This document shows positions 27,201-36,244 of a DNA stretch of 64,000 bases, one piece after another (position 1 is the first letter of the stretch; every line of letters starts with the position of its first letter). Origin of the DNA: a virus; IMG/VR virus record IMGVR_UViG_3300042385_001265, positions 104,636 through 168,635 of that record. One strand, 5' to 3'. The position numbers were made by a program, and so were the translations under genes. A model generated the notes under the pieces. That model ran no database searches. It was not told the DNA's origin and saw only the letters and a program-made list of their open reading frames with translations.

Positions 27201-30200
27201 GAATGGTTTTGTAGTTGATTCTTTCAAAAGTGGTTCAACTTTCTATGGTAATATAATAGCAAATAATGGTATTGTATCTAATGATGATATCATAGCAAAT
27301 GGAAACATACAAGCTAATATTGGTTCATTCTTTAGTGGTAGTGGAGCTGGATTAACTAATATTCCTTTATCTGCATTTGCTGAAGAGGTAATTGCATCAA
27401 CTCGTATCCAAAGTGGGTCTGTTACTGCATCAGTATCTCCTAATTTTGGATTCAAAGTAGAATCATTGGATAGTGGTTCACAATTTACTGGTTCTGTTAA
27501 AGTATTAGGGCAAGTAAAAATTCTATCTGGTAGTGGATACTTTAGTGGTAGTGGTGAGGGGTTAACAAATATCCCCCGTTCAGCATTAACTGAAGATGCG
27601 TTACTTTCATCATTCATTGTAAGTGGAAGTGTAACTGCATCGGTAGCACCAAATACTGGGTTTGTTGTTATATCATATCAAAGTGGTTCAACTTTCTTTG
27701 GTGATATTCAATTAGCAACTGGTTCTTTCTCTGGTAGTGGTGCAAGATTATTTGATATACCAAAATCAGCAATTTCTGATTTAGATACTTCTAAAATATT
27801 TAGTGGTTCGGTTACCGCATCAACTCACCCTCAAAATGGATTTATTGTAACATCAGTTGTAAGTGGTTCAACTTTCTTTGGTGATGTTCAATTGGTAACT
27901 GGTTCTTTCTCTGGTAGTGGTGCAAAATTATTTAACATACCAAGAACAGCACTAACACCTGATGCACTTATTAGTACAACTATTACATCTGGTTCAGTTA
28001 CCGCATCAGTAGCACCAAATACTGGATTTGTTGTAACATCAATTGAAAGTGGTTCAAAATTCTTTGGTAATATAGAATTAGTAACTGGTTCATTTAGTGG
28101 TAGTGGTAGAAATTTATTCGATATTCCTTTTTCTAATTTAACTGGAGATTCAAATAGAATTGCTAGTGGTTCTGCTACTGCATCTATTTCACCAAATTTA
28201 GGATTAGTTGTTAATACATCCGCATCTATTGATGGTGATTTAAATGTAGCTGGGGCAATCAACGCAACAGAAATAAATGTAACGTTTATAAATTCGGAAG
28301 TAATTTATTCTTCTGGTTCAAATATATTTGGTGATTCATTGACAGATATACAACAAATGACTGGTTCGGTTAAAATAACTGGTTCTTTGACTGTTGATGG
28401 TGTAATCACTGGTGATGGTAGTGGATTATTTAATATCCCACAATCAGCACTTACTGAAGCAGCAACATTAATTGCTAGTGGAAGTGTAACGGCATCGGTT
28501 AACCCTAATAACGGATTTGTTGTAACTTCAATCGAAAGTGGTTCTACATTTAGTGGTTCACTTTTTGTAAGTGGTGGTGTTTCTATAAATAGTGGTTCAA
28601 CATTTAGTGGTAGTGGAGCTGATTTATTCAATATCCCAATATCAGCATTTTCACCTGATGCACAAGATGCAATTAATTCACTATTGGCAATCCAAAGTGG
28701 AATATTGGCTAGTGGTAGTGTAACGGCATCAGTTTCGAATGAGTTTGGATTTAAAGTAGAATCAATTGATAGTGGTTCACAATTTACAGGTTCATTATTT
28801 GTAAGTGGTGGAGTAGAATTAAGTAGTGGTTCATCGTTTAGTGGTAGTGGTGCTAGATTGTTCGATATACCAAGAGCAGCATTAACGCCTGATGCACTTT
28901 TATCAAACTTAATCGCAAGTGGTTCAGTTACCGCATCAGTAACACCTGATAACGGATTTGTTGTAACTTCAATCGAAAGTGGTTCTACATTTAGTGGTTC
29001 ACTTTTTGTAAGTGGTAATATTGAGGTTGTTAGTGGTTCATCATTTAGTGGTAGTGGTGAAAACTTATTTAATATCCCACTAACCGCACTTTCTACTGAA
29101 GCAATTGAAGCACTTATTTCAACTGAAATTAAAAGTGGTAGTGTAACCGCATCAGTAACACCTGATTTTGGATTTGTAGTAGTATCAGCTGAAAGTGGTT
29201 CTGAATTTACTGGTTCAGTTGATGTAAGTGGAAGTTTATATGTAACCCAAACTATAAGTTCAAGTATTGTAAAAGCAAATGAATTATCTGGTTCATTCTC
29301 TGGTTCATTCTTTGGAGATGGTGGTGGATTAACTAATATTTCACTTGCTAACTTATCATTTGATGTATATCGTTTAGTGAGTGGTTCAGTTACGGCATCC
29401 GTAACACCAACTGAAGGATTCAAAGTTGAATCTTTGGATAGTGGTTCTAAATTTACTGGTTCAATTGATGTATCTGGTTCAATAACTATTGATGGTATTT
29501 ATACTGGAGATGGTAGTGGATTGACAAATATTGATATTGCTAATTTGGCAATTGATACTTCTAGAATTTACACTGGTTCCGTTACTGCTTCGGTATCTAC
29601 TGATGGCCACTTTAGAGTTTTAGATGGTACTACATTAAGAGCAATTAAATCCGAATTTAGTGGTTCAGTTTATGTATCTGAATCAATATATGTAAACAAA
29701 TTTATATTTGGTGATGGTACTTTTATCACAAACGTAACCGCTGCAGCATCTCCAAGAATTTCATCTGGTTCAGTAACGGCTTCAGTTTCACCTAATTTTG
29801 GATTTAAAGTAGAATCCGCACGAAGTGGTTCTGAGTTTACGGGTTCAGTTGATATTAGTGGTTCAATATCGGCATCTTTATTTAGTGGTGATGGTAGTGG
29901 GTTATTCAATATTCCATTAGAAGCACTTGAAGATTTACAATTAGTAAAAATTAACTCTGGCTCTGGTATAGCAATTATTGACCCATTAAAATTAGATGTA
30001 AACGTTCCAATAACAGCATCTCGATTTGATGGAGATGGTAGTGGATTATTTAACATTCCTGCAAACGCATTACAAGACCTTCAATTAGATAGAATTATAT
30101 CTGGTTCAACTCAGGCGGTAATTTCACCTGATAAAGGATTTGAGGTTGGTACAAAAACATCTATATCTGGTTCACTTAGTGTAAGTGGTGGATTATTTGT

Positions 30201-33200
30201 AACTGGTGGAAGTGTTATTTTATCTTCTGGTTCATCATTTGTTGGAGATGGTAGTGGATTGACTAACATCAATATAGCTAACTTATCATTTGAAACTTCA
30301 CTTTTACAAAGTGGTTCATTTACAACGGTACTTTCACCAAACTTTGGATTAGTTGTTAACGCATCCGCATCAGTTAGTGGAAACTTAAGTGTTGAAAAAA
30401 ATATATACGCACCTGTAATTTATGGTGGACAAATTACCGGTTCATTCTATGGTGGATACTATGGAGAGGGTGATGCTGAAGATAGAGATATTCTTATCTA
30501 TGATGCGGCCCGTTCTAAATATGTACCTGTACCTGAGAGTACACCAACAACCGCAGAACCATTTACAAATGTAACTGAAGTAACGGTTGTACACAACTTT
30601 GATGTTGATTATCCAATCGTACAAGTTTATGAAGCTGGTACAAATGGAATGATTATACCTCAAGCTATCATACCATTGGACAGTGATAGAGTTAGAGTAG
30701 TATTTAGTGGTTTAACTTCTGGAGTTGTAGTAGTTGGTAGTGGTGGTTCAAAAATAAGTGGAGCAATTAGTGGTAACAACGTAATTGGAATTGTACCATC
30801 AGCGTCTAGAGCAATTTCAGCAGAAACTGCTGATACTGCATTAAATGTAGCTGGTATTGATTCGGCATCTCTTGCATTATTAAACGATTTACAAAACTTT
30901 GTAAGAAACGAACAAACATCATCTATGACGGTGTTGAGTTCATCTTTCGCTCTTACTGCATCTTACGCATTAAATGCTGGTGAAGCTGGTAGTGGTGGAA
31001 CTGATTTATTCATTTACTATACAAGTTCGTTAGTACAAACTGAAACTGGAAAAATTAACTTTACTGGTTCTGGTGTAAGTGTAATTGATTCTGGTTCTGA
31101 TGGTATATTAGTAACTATCTTAGGTGGCGGTGGTACTGGTGATGGTGATTTACTATCATCTCAAACCGCATCAATGTATGTGTTCTCATCATCATTTGCA
31201 TCAATAGCCGAATACGCATTAAACGCAGTTGGTGGTGGAAGTGGTACTGGTTTCCCATTTGAAGGTTATGCTGCACTAACGGGAAGTTTAAATGTATCGG
31301 GTAGTTTAATTGTAACTGGTAGTACATTCATACAAAATTTACCATTAGGTTCAACAAATTTAGTGGTTACCTATAACCCAACAACTGGAAGATTAGAACA
31401 ACAATCAATCGATGCAGCTGTTGGTACGAGTGGAGTAGATGGTACATCTGGAACTGGTGGTACATCTGGAACTGGTGGTACATCTGGAACAAGCGGAACG
31501 AGTGGAACGAGTGGAAGTAGTGGAACTTCTGGTACGAGTGGAACATCAGGTACATCTGGAACATCAGGTACATCTGGAACAAATGGTACGTCTGGTTCAT
31601 CTGGGACAAGTGGAACAAGTGGAACATCTGGAACGTCTGGTACTTCAGCAACATCTGGAACATCTGGAACGTCTGGTACTTCTGGAAGTAGTGGAAGTAG
31701 TGGTTCATCTGGAACAAGTGGGACAAGTGGAACATCTGGAACGTCTGGTACTTCAGCAACATCTGGAAGTAGTGGAACATCTGGTTCTTCTGGAAGTAGT
31801 GGTTCTTCTGGAACATCTGGTTCAAGTGGTTCTTCTGGAACATCTGGTTCAAGTGGTTCAAGTGGTAGTAGTGGTTCATCTGGAACATCTGGTTCAAGCG
31901 GAAGTAGTGGTTCAAGCGGAAGTAGTGGAAGTAGTGGAACCTCTGGTTCATCAGGTTCGTCTGGTTCATCTGGAACAAGCGGAACGAGTGGAAGTAGTGG
32001 AAGTAGTGGTTCTTCAGGAACATCAGGTTCGTCTGGAACCTCTGGTTCATCAGGTTCATCTGGAACAAGTGGTTCAAGTGGAAGTAGTGGTACGAGTGGA
32101 ACGTCTGGTTCAAGTGGTACTACTGGTACATCTGGTTCTTCGGGAACATCGGGCACTTCTGGTTCTTCTGGAACATCTGGTAGAGAAGGTGGTAGACTTT
32201 TCGAAGTAATTAATGATGGATTCAATTATGCATTTGATGGATATGATGATGCTACATTCCCAACCTTAACATTAGTAAGAGGTGAATTATTTTACTTTGA
32301 TGTAAGTGGAGTTTCAGCATCACACCCATTTGCATTAAGATTATCAAGCGGTAATACTTCAGTTGTAGATGGTACAATAAATAATGACCCATTAAATGGA
32401 TTAGCTGGAACAACTGATTTAATAGCATATAGAGTACCTGAAGATGCACCAAACAATATTGTTTATCAATGTGCAGTTCATTCATCAATGATTGGAATTA
32501 TTGAAATTGTTGATAAAAACGGAACTTCTGGTACATCTGGTACTTCTGGTAGTAGTGGAACATCTGGTACGAGTGGAACTTCAGGTTCTTCTGGGACAAG
32601 TGGAACCTCTGGTTCTTCTGGAACAAGTGGAAGTAGTGGTACTTCTGGTACCTCTGGAACGAGTGGTAGTAGTGGAACTTCTGGTTCAAGTGGTAGTAGT
32701 GGTTCAAGTGGAAGTAGTGGAAGTAGTGGAACATCGGGTTCATCAGGAAGTAGTGGAAGTAGTGGGACATCGGGTTCTTCTGGTTCATCTGGTTCATCTG
32801 GTTCGTCTGGAACGAGTGGAACGAGTGGAAGTAGTGGTTCTTCTGGTACGAGTGGTACGAGCGGTGAAAGTGGTTCATCTGGAACTTCTGGTTCAAGCGG
32901 GACAAGTGGAGTTGATGGTACTTCTGGTTCAAGTGGAACAAGCGGATTAGATGGAACATCGGGTACATCTGGTACATCGGGAACTTCTGGCACTTCTGGT
33001 ACATCTGGGACAAGTGGTACATCGGGAACTTCTGGAACTTCTGGAACTAGTGGTGAGAATGGTTCATCTGGAACATCTGGTTCTTCTGGAACATCGGGAA
33101 CGAGTGGAACATCAGGTACATCTGGAACAAGTGCAACATCTGGAACCTCTGGTACAAACGGAACGAGTGGAAGTAGTGGTACTTCTGGTTCATCTGGTTC

Positions 33201-36200
33201 AACCGGTACTGATGGTACATCGGGAAGTAGTGGTTCTTCTGGGACAAGTGGTACGAGTGGTTCAAATGGAACAAGCGGAAGTAGTGGAACATCTGGAACA
33301 AGTGGTTCAACGGGAACGGATGGGACAAGTGGTTCTTCTGGAACAAGTGGTACGAGTGGTTCGAATGGTACATCAGGAAGTAGTGGTACTTCTGGTTCTT
33401 CTGGTTCAACTGGTAGTAGTGGAACTTCTGGTACTTCTGGTTCTTCTGGGACAAGTGGGACAAGTGGTTCGAATGGAACGAGTGGAAGTAGTGGAACTTC
33501 TGGTTCAAGTGGTTCAACGGGAACGGATGGTACATCTGGTTCATCTGGTTCATCTGGAACAAGTGGAGTTGATGGAACGAGTGGAAGTAGTGGAACTTCT
33601 GGTTCAACTGGAACGGATGGTACATCTGGTTCATATGGTACATCTGGAACAAGTGGTTTATCTGGTTCAAATGGTACATCTGGAACTTCAGGTTTAAATG
33701 GAACTTCAGGTTCGTCTGGTACAAGTGGTTCATCTGGTTCATCTGGTACTAATGGTACGTCTGGTTCATCGGGAATTAGTGGAACTTCTGGGACAAGTGG
33801 AAGTAGTGGAAGTAGTGGTACATCTGGTTCAAGTGGTACATCTGGAACATCTGGAACCGCAGGTACATCTGGTTTAGATGGAACTTTATTTGGAAGTAGT
33901 GGTACTTCGGGTTCTTCTGGTTCAACTGGAACATCGGGAAGTAGTGGAACTTCTGGAACAAGTGGAGTTGATGGAACATTCTTCGGTTCTTCTGGTTCAT
34001 CGGGTACTTCTGGTACAAGTGGAAGTAGTGGAACAAGTGGTTTGAGTGGTTCAAGCGGTACATCTGGAACTTCTGGAACAAGCGGACAAGATGGAACATT
34101 CTTTGGTTCATCTGGAACCTCTGGAACATCTGGTGTTGGTACTAATGGTACATCCGGTTCAAGTGGTACATCTGGAACTTCTGGAACAAGCGGACAAGAT
34201 GGAACATTCTTTGGAAGTAATGGAACTGCTGGTACATCTGGTACATCTGGTTCATCTGGAACAAGCGGAAGTAGTGGAACTGCTGGTACGTCTGGAACAA
34301 GCGGACAAGATGGAACTTTATTTGGAAGTAGTGGTACATCTGGTACATCAGGTCAAAGTGGTTCATCAGGTACTTCTGGTTTAGGTACAAACGGAACCTC
34401 TGGAACAAGCGGACAAGATGGAACTTTATTTGGAAGTAGTGGAACATCTGGAACAAGTGGTCAAAGTGGTTCATCAGGTACTTCTGGTTTAGGTACAAAC
34501 GGAACCTCTGGGACTAGTGGACAAGATGGAACTTTATTTGGAAGTAGTGGAACATCTGGGACAAGTGGTGAAAGTGGTTCATCTGGTACAAGTGGTATTG
34601 GGACAAATGGAACATCAGGTACTTCTGGACAAGATGGAACTTTATTCGGTTCGTCTGGAACATCTGGTACAAGTGGTGAAAGTGGTTCATCAGGAACATC
34701 TGGGTTAGGTACAAATGGTACTTCTGGAACAAGTGGACAGGATGGTACGTTATTCGGTTCATCTGGTACATCTGGAACATCAGGTGAAAGTGGTTCATCT
34801 GGTACTTCTGGGTTAGGTACAAATGGAACATCAGGTACTTCTGGGCAAGATGGAACTTTATTCGGTTCATCTGGAACATCTGGTACATCAGGTGAAAGTG
34901 GTTCGTCTGGAACATCTGGTGTTGGAACTAATGGAACATCGGGTACTTCTGGACAAGATGGAACTTTATTTGGTTCGTCTGGTACAAGCGGAACATCAGG
35001 TGAAAGTGGTTCTTCTGGAACATCTGGAGTTGGTACGAATGGAACATCAGGTACTTCTGGACAAGATGGAACATTATTTGGTTCATCAGGTACTTCTGGT
35101 ACAAGTGGTGAAAGTGGCTCATCTGGTACTTCTGGTATAACGGGCACCGCTGGTACTTCGGGAACATCTGGACAGGATGGAACTTTATTTGGTTCTTCTG
35201 GAACATCGGGAACATCTGGTATTGGTACTGATGGTACATCTGGTATAACGGGTACTGCTGGAACATCTGGGACAAGTGGACAAGATGGAACTTTATTTGG
35301 AAGTAGTGGTTCTTCTGGAACAAGCGGAGTAAGTGGAAGTAATGGAACATCTGGCATTGGAACAAATGGTTCATCTGGAACAAGTGGACAAGATGGAACT
35401 TTATTCGGAAGTAGTGGTACTTCTGGTACATCTGGATTAGGTACTAATGGTACATCTGGATTAGGTACTAATGGTACTTCTGGAACATCTGGGCAGGATG
35501 GAACTTTATTTGGTTCATCCGGTACATCTGGTACATCGGGTTCATCTGGATTGGGTACAAATGGTTCATCTGGAACCGCAGGTACATCTGGTTTAGATGG
35601 AACTTTATTTGGAAGTAGTGGTTCATCTGGAACATCTGGAATGGCTGGTTCAAGTGGTTCAAGTGGTTTAAGTGGTACATCTGGTATTACTGGTGATGGT
35701 GGTTCATCTGGTACATCTGGTTCATCTGGGATATCGGCTACAATTACTGGAACTACTAATAACGGAGTTCTTACACTAAATGGGTCATCACCCAATATTA
35801 CAGCTGAAAGTGGACTTACTTATGATGGTACTTTATTAGATGTAACGGGTAACGCAACTATATCAGGTAATATAACTGGAAATAATGTAACTGCAAATAC
35901 ATCAGTTTATACACCTAACTTTAGAGAATTATTTTCTAATTTAGGTACGGGTGGAAGTGTAACAATTAATTTAACAACTGCAAATAATTTTAGATATACG
36001 GCTAATGCAAATGTTACTTACACATTCTCAAACCCACCATCATCTCCTCAGGGATTTGGATTTACGTTGGTTTATGTGAATGGTGGTAACTTTACAACAA
36101 CATGGCCGGCATCAGTAGATTGGGCTGGTGGTATAGCACCTGCGTTAACTGCAAATGGAACTGATATTTTAGTATTCTATACTTATGATGGTGGAACAAC

Positions 36201-36237
36201 ATATTATGGATTCTTATCCGCAGCAAATTTAAGTTAA
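24253..36237 (+). CDS. giant 3994-aa fibre with SGSVTASV modules, collagen-like shaft and cupredoxin domain
   Basis: Residues 1-210 are fibre-like. Residues 210-2060 hold about 25 modules of the form SGSVTASVxPxxGF, FTGSxxVSG, FSGSGAGLFNIPRAALTPDA. Residues 2060-2390 are a spacer with GDGDLLSSQTASMYVFSSSF-type repeats. Residues 2391-2645 and 2756-3830 are Gly-Thr-Ser/Gly-Ser-Ser repeats that lack proline. Between them lies a domain of about 110 residues with a complete type-1 copper-site pattern (H2691, C2740, H2743, M2746). The last 160 residues are a beta domain (TYTFSNPPSSPQGFGFTL ... VFYTYDGGTTYYGFL) common at fibre ends. It is probably a long, flexible, trimeric tail fibre. No S74 autoprocessing domain is present, unlike the second giant fibre. 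Confidence 0.8.
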   Translation: MSQLLSGKVKVTLPQNVSEDRYEFLQLNEAEPNLGVPISGSLSSGSVALLASDEFGNRLFVTKLQFPEYSGSFSGSFQGDGSRLTNLPLVKDASRLISGSASASISPQTGFLVNVSSSFDGDMDINGDVRVTGDLYVNNRIVAREILVQIISSSIIFSSGSNRFGNSLVDLQEFTGSVSVTGSFDVNGEGRFSNNVYISNTASASFFEGDGSKLFNLPAAAESPRIVDGAVTASVNESYGFRLEGTTRAEFSSSLFVSGNIEIVSGSSFSGSGANLFDIPRAALTPDALLSAFITSGSVTASVNPNYGFRLEGTNRAEFSSSLFVAGNVTASMFTGSGAGLFDIPRAALTPDALVSPLIGSGSVTASVNPNYGFRLEGTNRAEFSSSVYVDGNVTASMFSGSGAGLFNIPRAALTPDALVSPLISSGSVTASVDPKSGFVVTSIESGSQFTGSLFVSGGISINSGSIFSGSGAGLFNIPRAALTPDALLSTFISSGSVTASVSPNFGFRVESQQSGSEFTGSVDVSGNVSASMFSGSGAGLFDIPRAALTPDALLSNLITSGSVTASVDPKAGFVVTSIQSGSQFSGSVRFRDNLIVAGNVTASMFTGSGAGLFNIPRAALTPDAQLSNIIASGSVTASVTPQNGFQVISVASGSEFTGSVRLRDNLNVRGTVTASMFSGSGAGLFNIPLSALAEQVAQATRIATGSVTASVGSNFGFKVESAQFGSEFTGSIDVSGSVTLKSGSFYSGSGEGLFNIPLSALSEEVINRNFIADGQVTASVDNINGFVVTSPLSGSTFKGSVYVTGSVNVSGSLFVSGGGIIQALTGSFFSGSGQGLLNIPRSALTEDALISTEIKSGSVTASVSPNIGFVVNSAQSGSEFTGSIDVSGSVSASLFRGDGSGLTNITIPVITDGNVTASVDDSNGFIVTSQAYGSQFTGSVRVNTFVTASEFRGNFAGDGSQITNIQISIIQDGEITASVSNENGFVVDSFKSGSTFYGNIIANNGIVSNDDIIANGNIQANIGSFFSGSGAGLTNIPLSAFAEEVIASTRIQSGSVTASVSPNFGFKVESLDSGSQFTGSVKVLGQVKILSGSGYFSGSGEGLTNIPRSALTEDALLSSFIVSGSVTASVAPNTGFVVISYQSGSTFFGDIQLATGSFSGSGARLFDIPKSAISDLDTSKIFSGSVTASTHPQNGFIVTSVVSGSTFFGDVQLVTGSFSGSGAKLFNIPRTALTPDALISTTITSGSVTASVAPNTGFVVTSIESGSKFFGNIELVTGSFSGSGRNLFDIPFSNLTGDSNRIASGSATASISPNLGLVVNTSASIDGDLNVAGAINATEINVTFINSEVIYSSGSNIFGDSLTDIQQMTGSVKITGSLTVDGVITGDGSGLFNIPQSALTEAATLIASGSVTASVNPNNGFVVTSIESGSTFSGSLFVSGGVSINSGSTFSGSGADLFNIPISAFSPDAQDAINSLLAIQSGILASGSVTASVSNEFGFKVESIDSGSQFTGSLFVSGGVELSSGSSFSGSGARLFDIPRAALTPDALLSNLIASGSVTASVTPDNGFVVTSIESGSTFSGSLFVSGNIEVVSGSSFSGSGENLFNIPLTALSTEAIEALISTEIKSGSVTASVTPDFGFVVVSAESGSEFTGSVDVSGSLYVTQTISSSIVKANELSGSFSGSFFGDGGGLTNISLANLSFDVYRLVSGSVTASVTPTEGFKVESLDSGSKFTGSIDVSGSITIDGIYTGDGSGLTNIDIANLAIDTSRIYTGSVTASVSTDGHFRVLDGTTLRAIKSEFSGSVYVSESIYVNKFIFGDGTFITNVTAAASPRISSGSVTASVSPNFGFKVESARSGSEFTGSVDISGSISASLFSGDGSGLFNIPLEALEDLQLVKINSGSGIAIIDPLKLDVNVPITASRFDGDGSGLFNIPANALQDLQLDRIISGSTQAVISPDKGFEVGTKTSISGSLSVSGGLFVTGGSVILSSGSSFVGDGSGLTNINIANLSFETSLLQSGSFTTVLSPNFGLVVNASASVSGNLSVEKNIYAPVIYGGQITGSFYGGYYGEGDAEDRDILIYDAARSKYVPVPESTPTTAEPFTNVTEVTVVHNFDVDYPIVQVYEAGTNGMIIPQAIIPLDSDRVRVVFSGLTSGVVVVGSGGSKISGAISGNNVIGIVPSASRAISAETADTALNVAGIDSASLALLNDLQNFVRNEQTSSMTVLSSSFALTASYALNAGEAGSGGTDLFIYYTSSLVQTETGKINFTGSGVSVIDSGSDGILVTILGGGGTGDGDLLSSQTASMYVFSSSFASIAEYALNAVGGGSGTGFPFEGYAALTGSLNVSGSLIVTGSTFIQNLPLGSTNLVVTYNPTTGRLEQQSIDAAVGTSGVDGTSGTGGTSGTGGTSGTSGTSGTSGSSGTSGTSGTSGTSGTSGTSGTNGTSGSSGTSGTSGTSGTSGTSATSGTSGTSGTSGSSGSSGSSGTSGTSGTSGTSGTSATSGSSGTSGSSGSSGSSGTSGSSGSSGTSGSSGSSGSSGSSGTSGSSGSSGSSGSSGSSGTSGSSGSSGSSGTSGTSGSSGSSGSSGTSGSSGTSGSSGSSGTSGSSGSSGTSGTSGSSGTTGTSGSSGTSGTSGSSGTSGREGGRLFEVINDGFNYAFDGYDDATFPTLTLVRGELFYFDVSGVSASHPFALRLSSGNTSVVDGTINNDPLNGLAGTTDLIAYRVPEDAPNNIVYQCAVHSSMIGIIEIVDKNGTSGTSGTSGSSGTSGTSGTSGSSGTSGTSGSSGTSGSSGTSGTSGTSGSSGTSGSSGSSGSSGSSGSSGTSGSSGSSGSSGTSGSSGSSGSSGSSGTSGTSGSSGSSGTSGTSGESGSSGTSGSSGTSGVDGTSGSSGTSGLDGTSGTSGTSGTSGTSGTSGTSGTSGTSGTSGTSGENGSSGTSGSSGTSGTSGTSGTSGTSATSGTSGTNGTSGSSGTSGSSGSTGTDGTSGSSGSSGTSGTSGSNGTSGSSGTSGTSGSTGTDGTSGSSGTSGTSGSNGTSGSSGTSGSSGSTGSSGTSGTSGSSGTSGTSGSNGTSGSSGTSGSSGSTGTDGTSGSSGSSGTSGVDGTSGSSGTSGSTGTDGTSGSYGTSGTSGLSGSNGTSGTSGLNGTSGSSGTSGSSGSSGTNGTSGSSGISGTSGTSGSSGSSGTSGSSGTSGTSGTAGTSGLDGTLFGSSGTSGSSGSTGTSGSSGTSGTSGVDGTFFGSSGSSGTSGTSGSSGTSGLSGSSGTSGTSGTSGQDGTFFGSSGTSGTSGVGTNGTSGSSGTSGTSGTSGQDGTFFGSNGTAGTSGTSGSSGTSGSSGTAGTSGTSGQDGTLFGSSGTSGTSGQSGSSGTSGLGTNGTSGTSGQDGTLFGSSGTSGTSGQSGSSGTSGLGTNGTSGTSGQDGTLFGSSGTSGTSGESGSSGTSGIGTNGTSGTSGQDGTLFGSSGTSGTSGESGSSGTSGLGTNGTSGTSGQDGTLFGSSGTSGTSGESGSSGTSGLGTNGTSGTSGQDGTLFGSSGTSGTSGESGSSGTSGVGTNGTSGTSGQDGTLFGSSGTSGTSGESGSSGTSGVGTNGTSGTSGQDGTLFGSSGTSGTSGESGSSGTSGITGTAGTSGTSGQDGTLFGSSGTSGTSGIGTDGTSGITGTAGTSGTSGQDGTLFGSSGSSGTSGVSGSNGTSGIGTNGSSGTSGQDGTLFGSSGTSGTSGLGTNGTSGLGTNGTSGTSGQDGTLFGSSGTSGTSGSSGLGTNGSSGTAGTSGLDGTLFGSSGSSGTSGMAGSSGSSGLSGTSGITGDGGSSGTSGSSGISATITGTTNNGVLTLNGSSPNITAESGLTYDGTLLDVTGNATISGNITGNNVTANTSVYTPNFRELFSNLGTGGSVTINLTTANNFRYTANANVTYTFSNPPSSPQGFGFTLVYVNGGNFTTTWPASVDWAGGIAPALTANGTDILVFYTYDGGTTYYGFLSAANLS
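31423..32184 (+). repeat. first collagen-like Gly-Thr/Ser-Ser repeat block
   Basis: The code repeats a 9-bp unit (GGN-ACN or TCN/AGY-Ser codon) giving GTSG and GSSG triplets. There is no proline. The codons are mixed, so the DNA is an imperfect repeat. Confidence 0.9.
32185..32518 (+). other. cupredoxin-like domain with complete copper-ligand pattern inside the fibre gene
   Basis: About 110 residues interrupt the collagen-like region. The order is F-E-V-I-N-D, TLVRGELFYFDVSG, ASHPFALRLSSG, LIAYRVPEDAPN, then YQCAVHSSMIGIIEIVD. H2691, C2740, H2743 and M2746 occupy the positions of a type-1 copper site; C-x2-H-x2-M is the amicyanin spacing. Copper binding itself is not shown. Confidence 0.65.
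32519..35740 (+). repeat. second collagen-like repeat block with a 36-residue super-repeat
   Basis: About 1070 residues of GTSG/GSSG triplets. From about 33.88 kb a DGTLFGSS (or DGTFFGSS) motif recurs 17 times. In the middle part the spacing is 36 residues (108 bp), with GLGTNG or GVGTNG between. Both motifs break the Gly-X-Y register. Confidence 0.88.
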
Positions 36238-36244
36238 GAAAGTT

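Noticed and set aside
31423-35740. Short tandem repeats considered as a possible CRISPR array
   Set aside because: The period is 9 bp, in frame, coding, without unique spacers.
31371-35795. Long minus-strand ORFs rich in Pro, Val, Glu and Asp (PDVPDVPL-type) across the collagen-like region
   Set aside because: They are the reverse complement of Gly-Thr-Ser repeat codons, which rarely form stops; there is no promoter, start context or domain.
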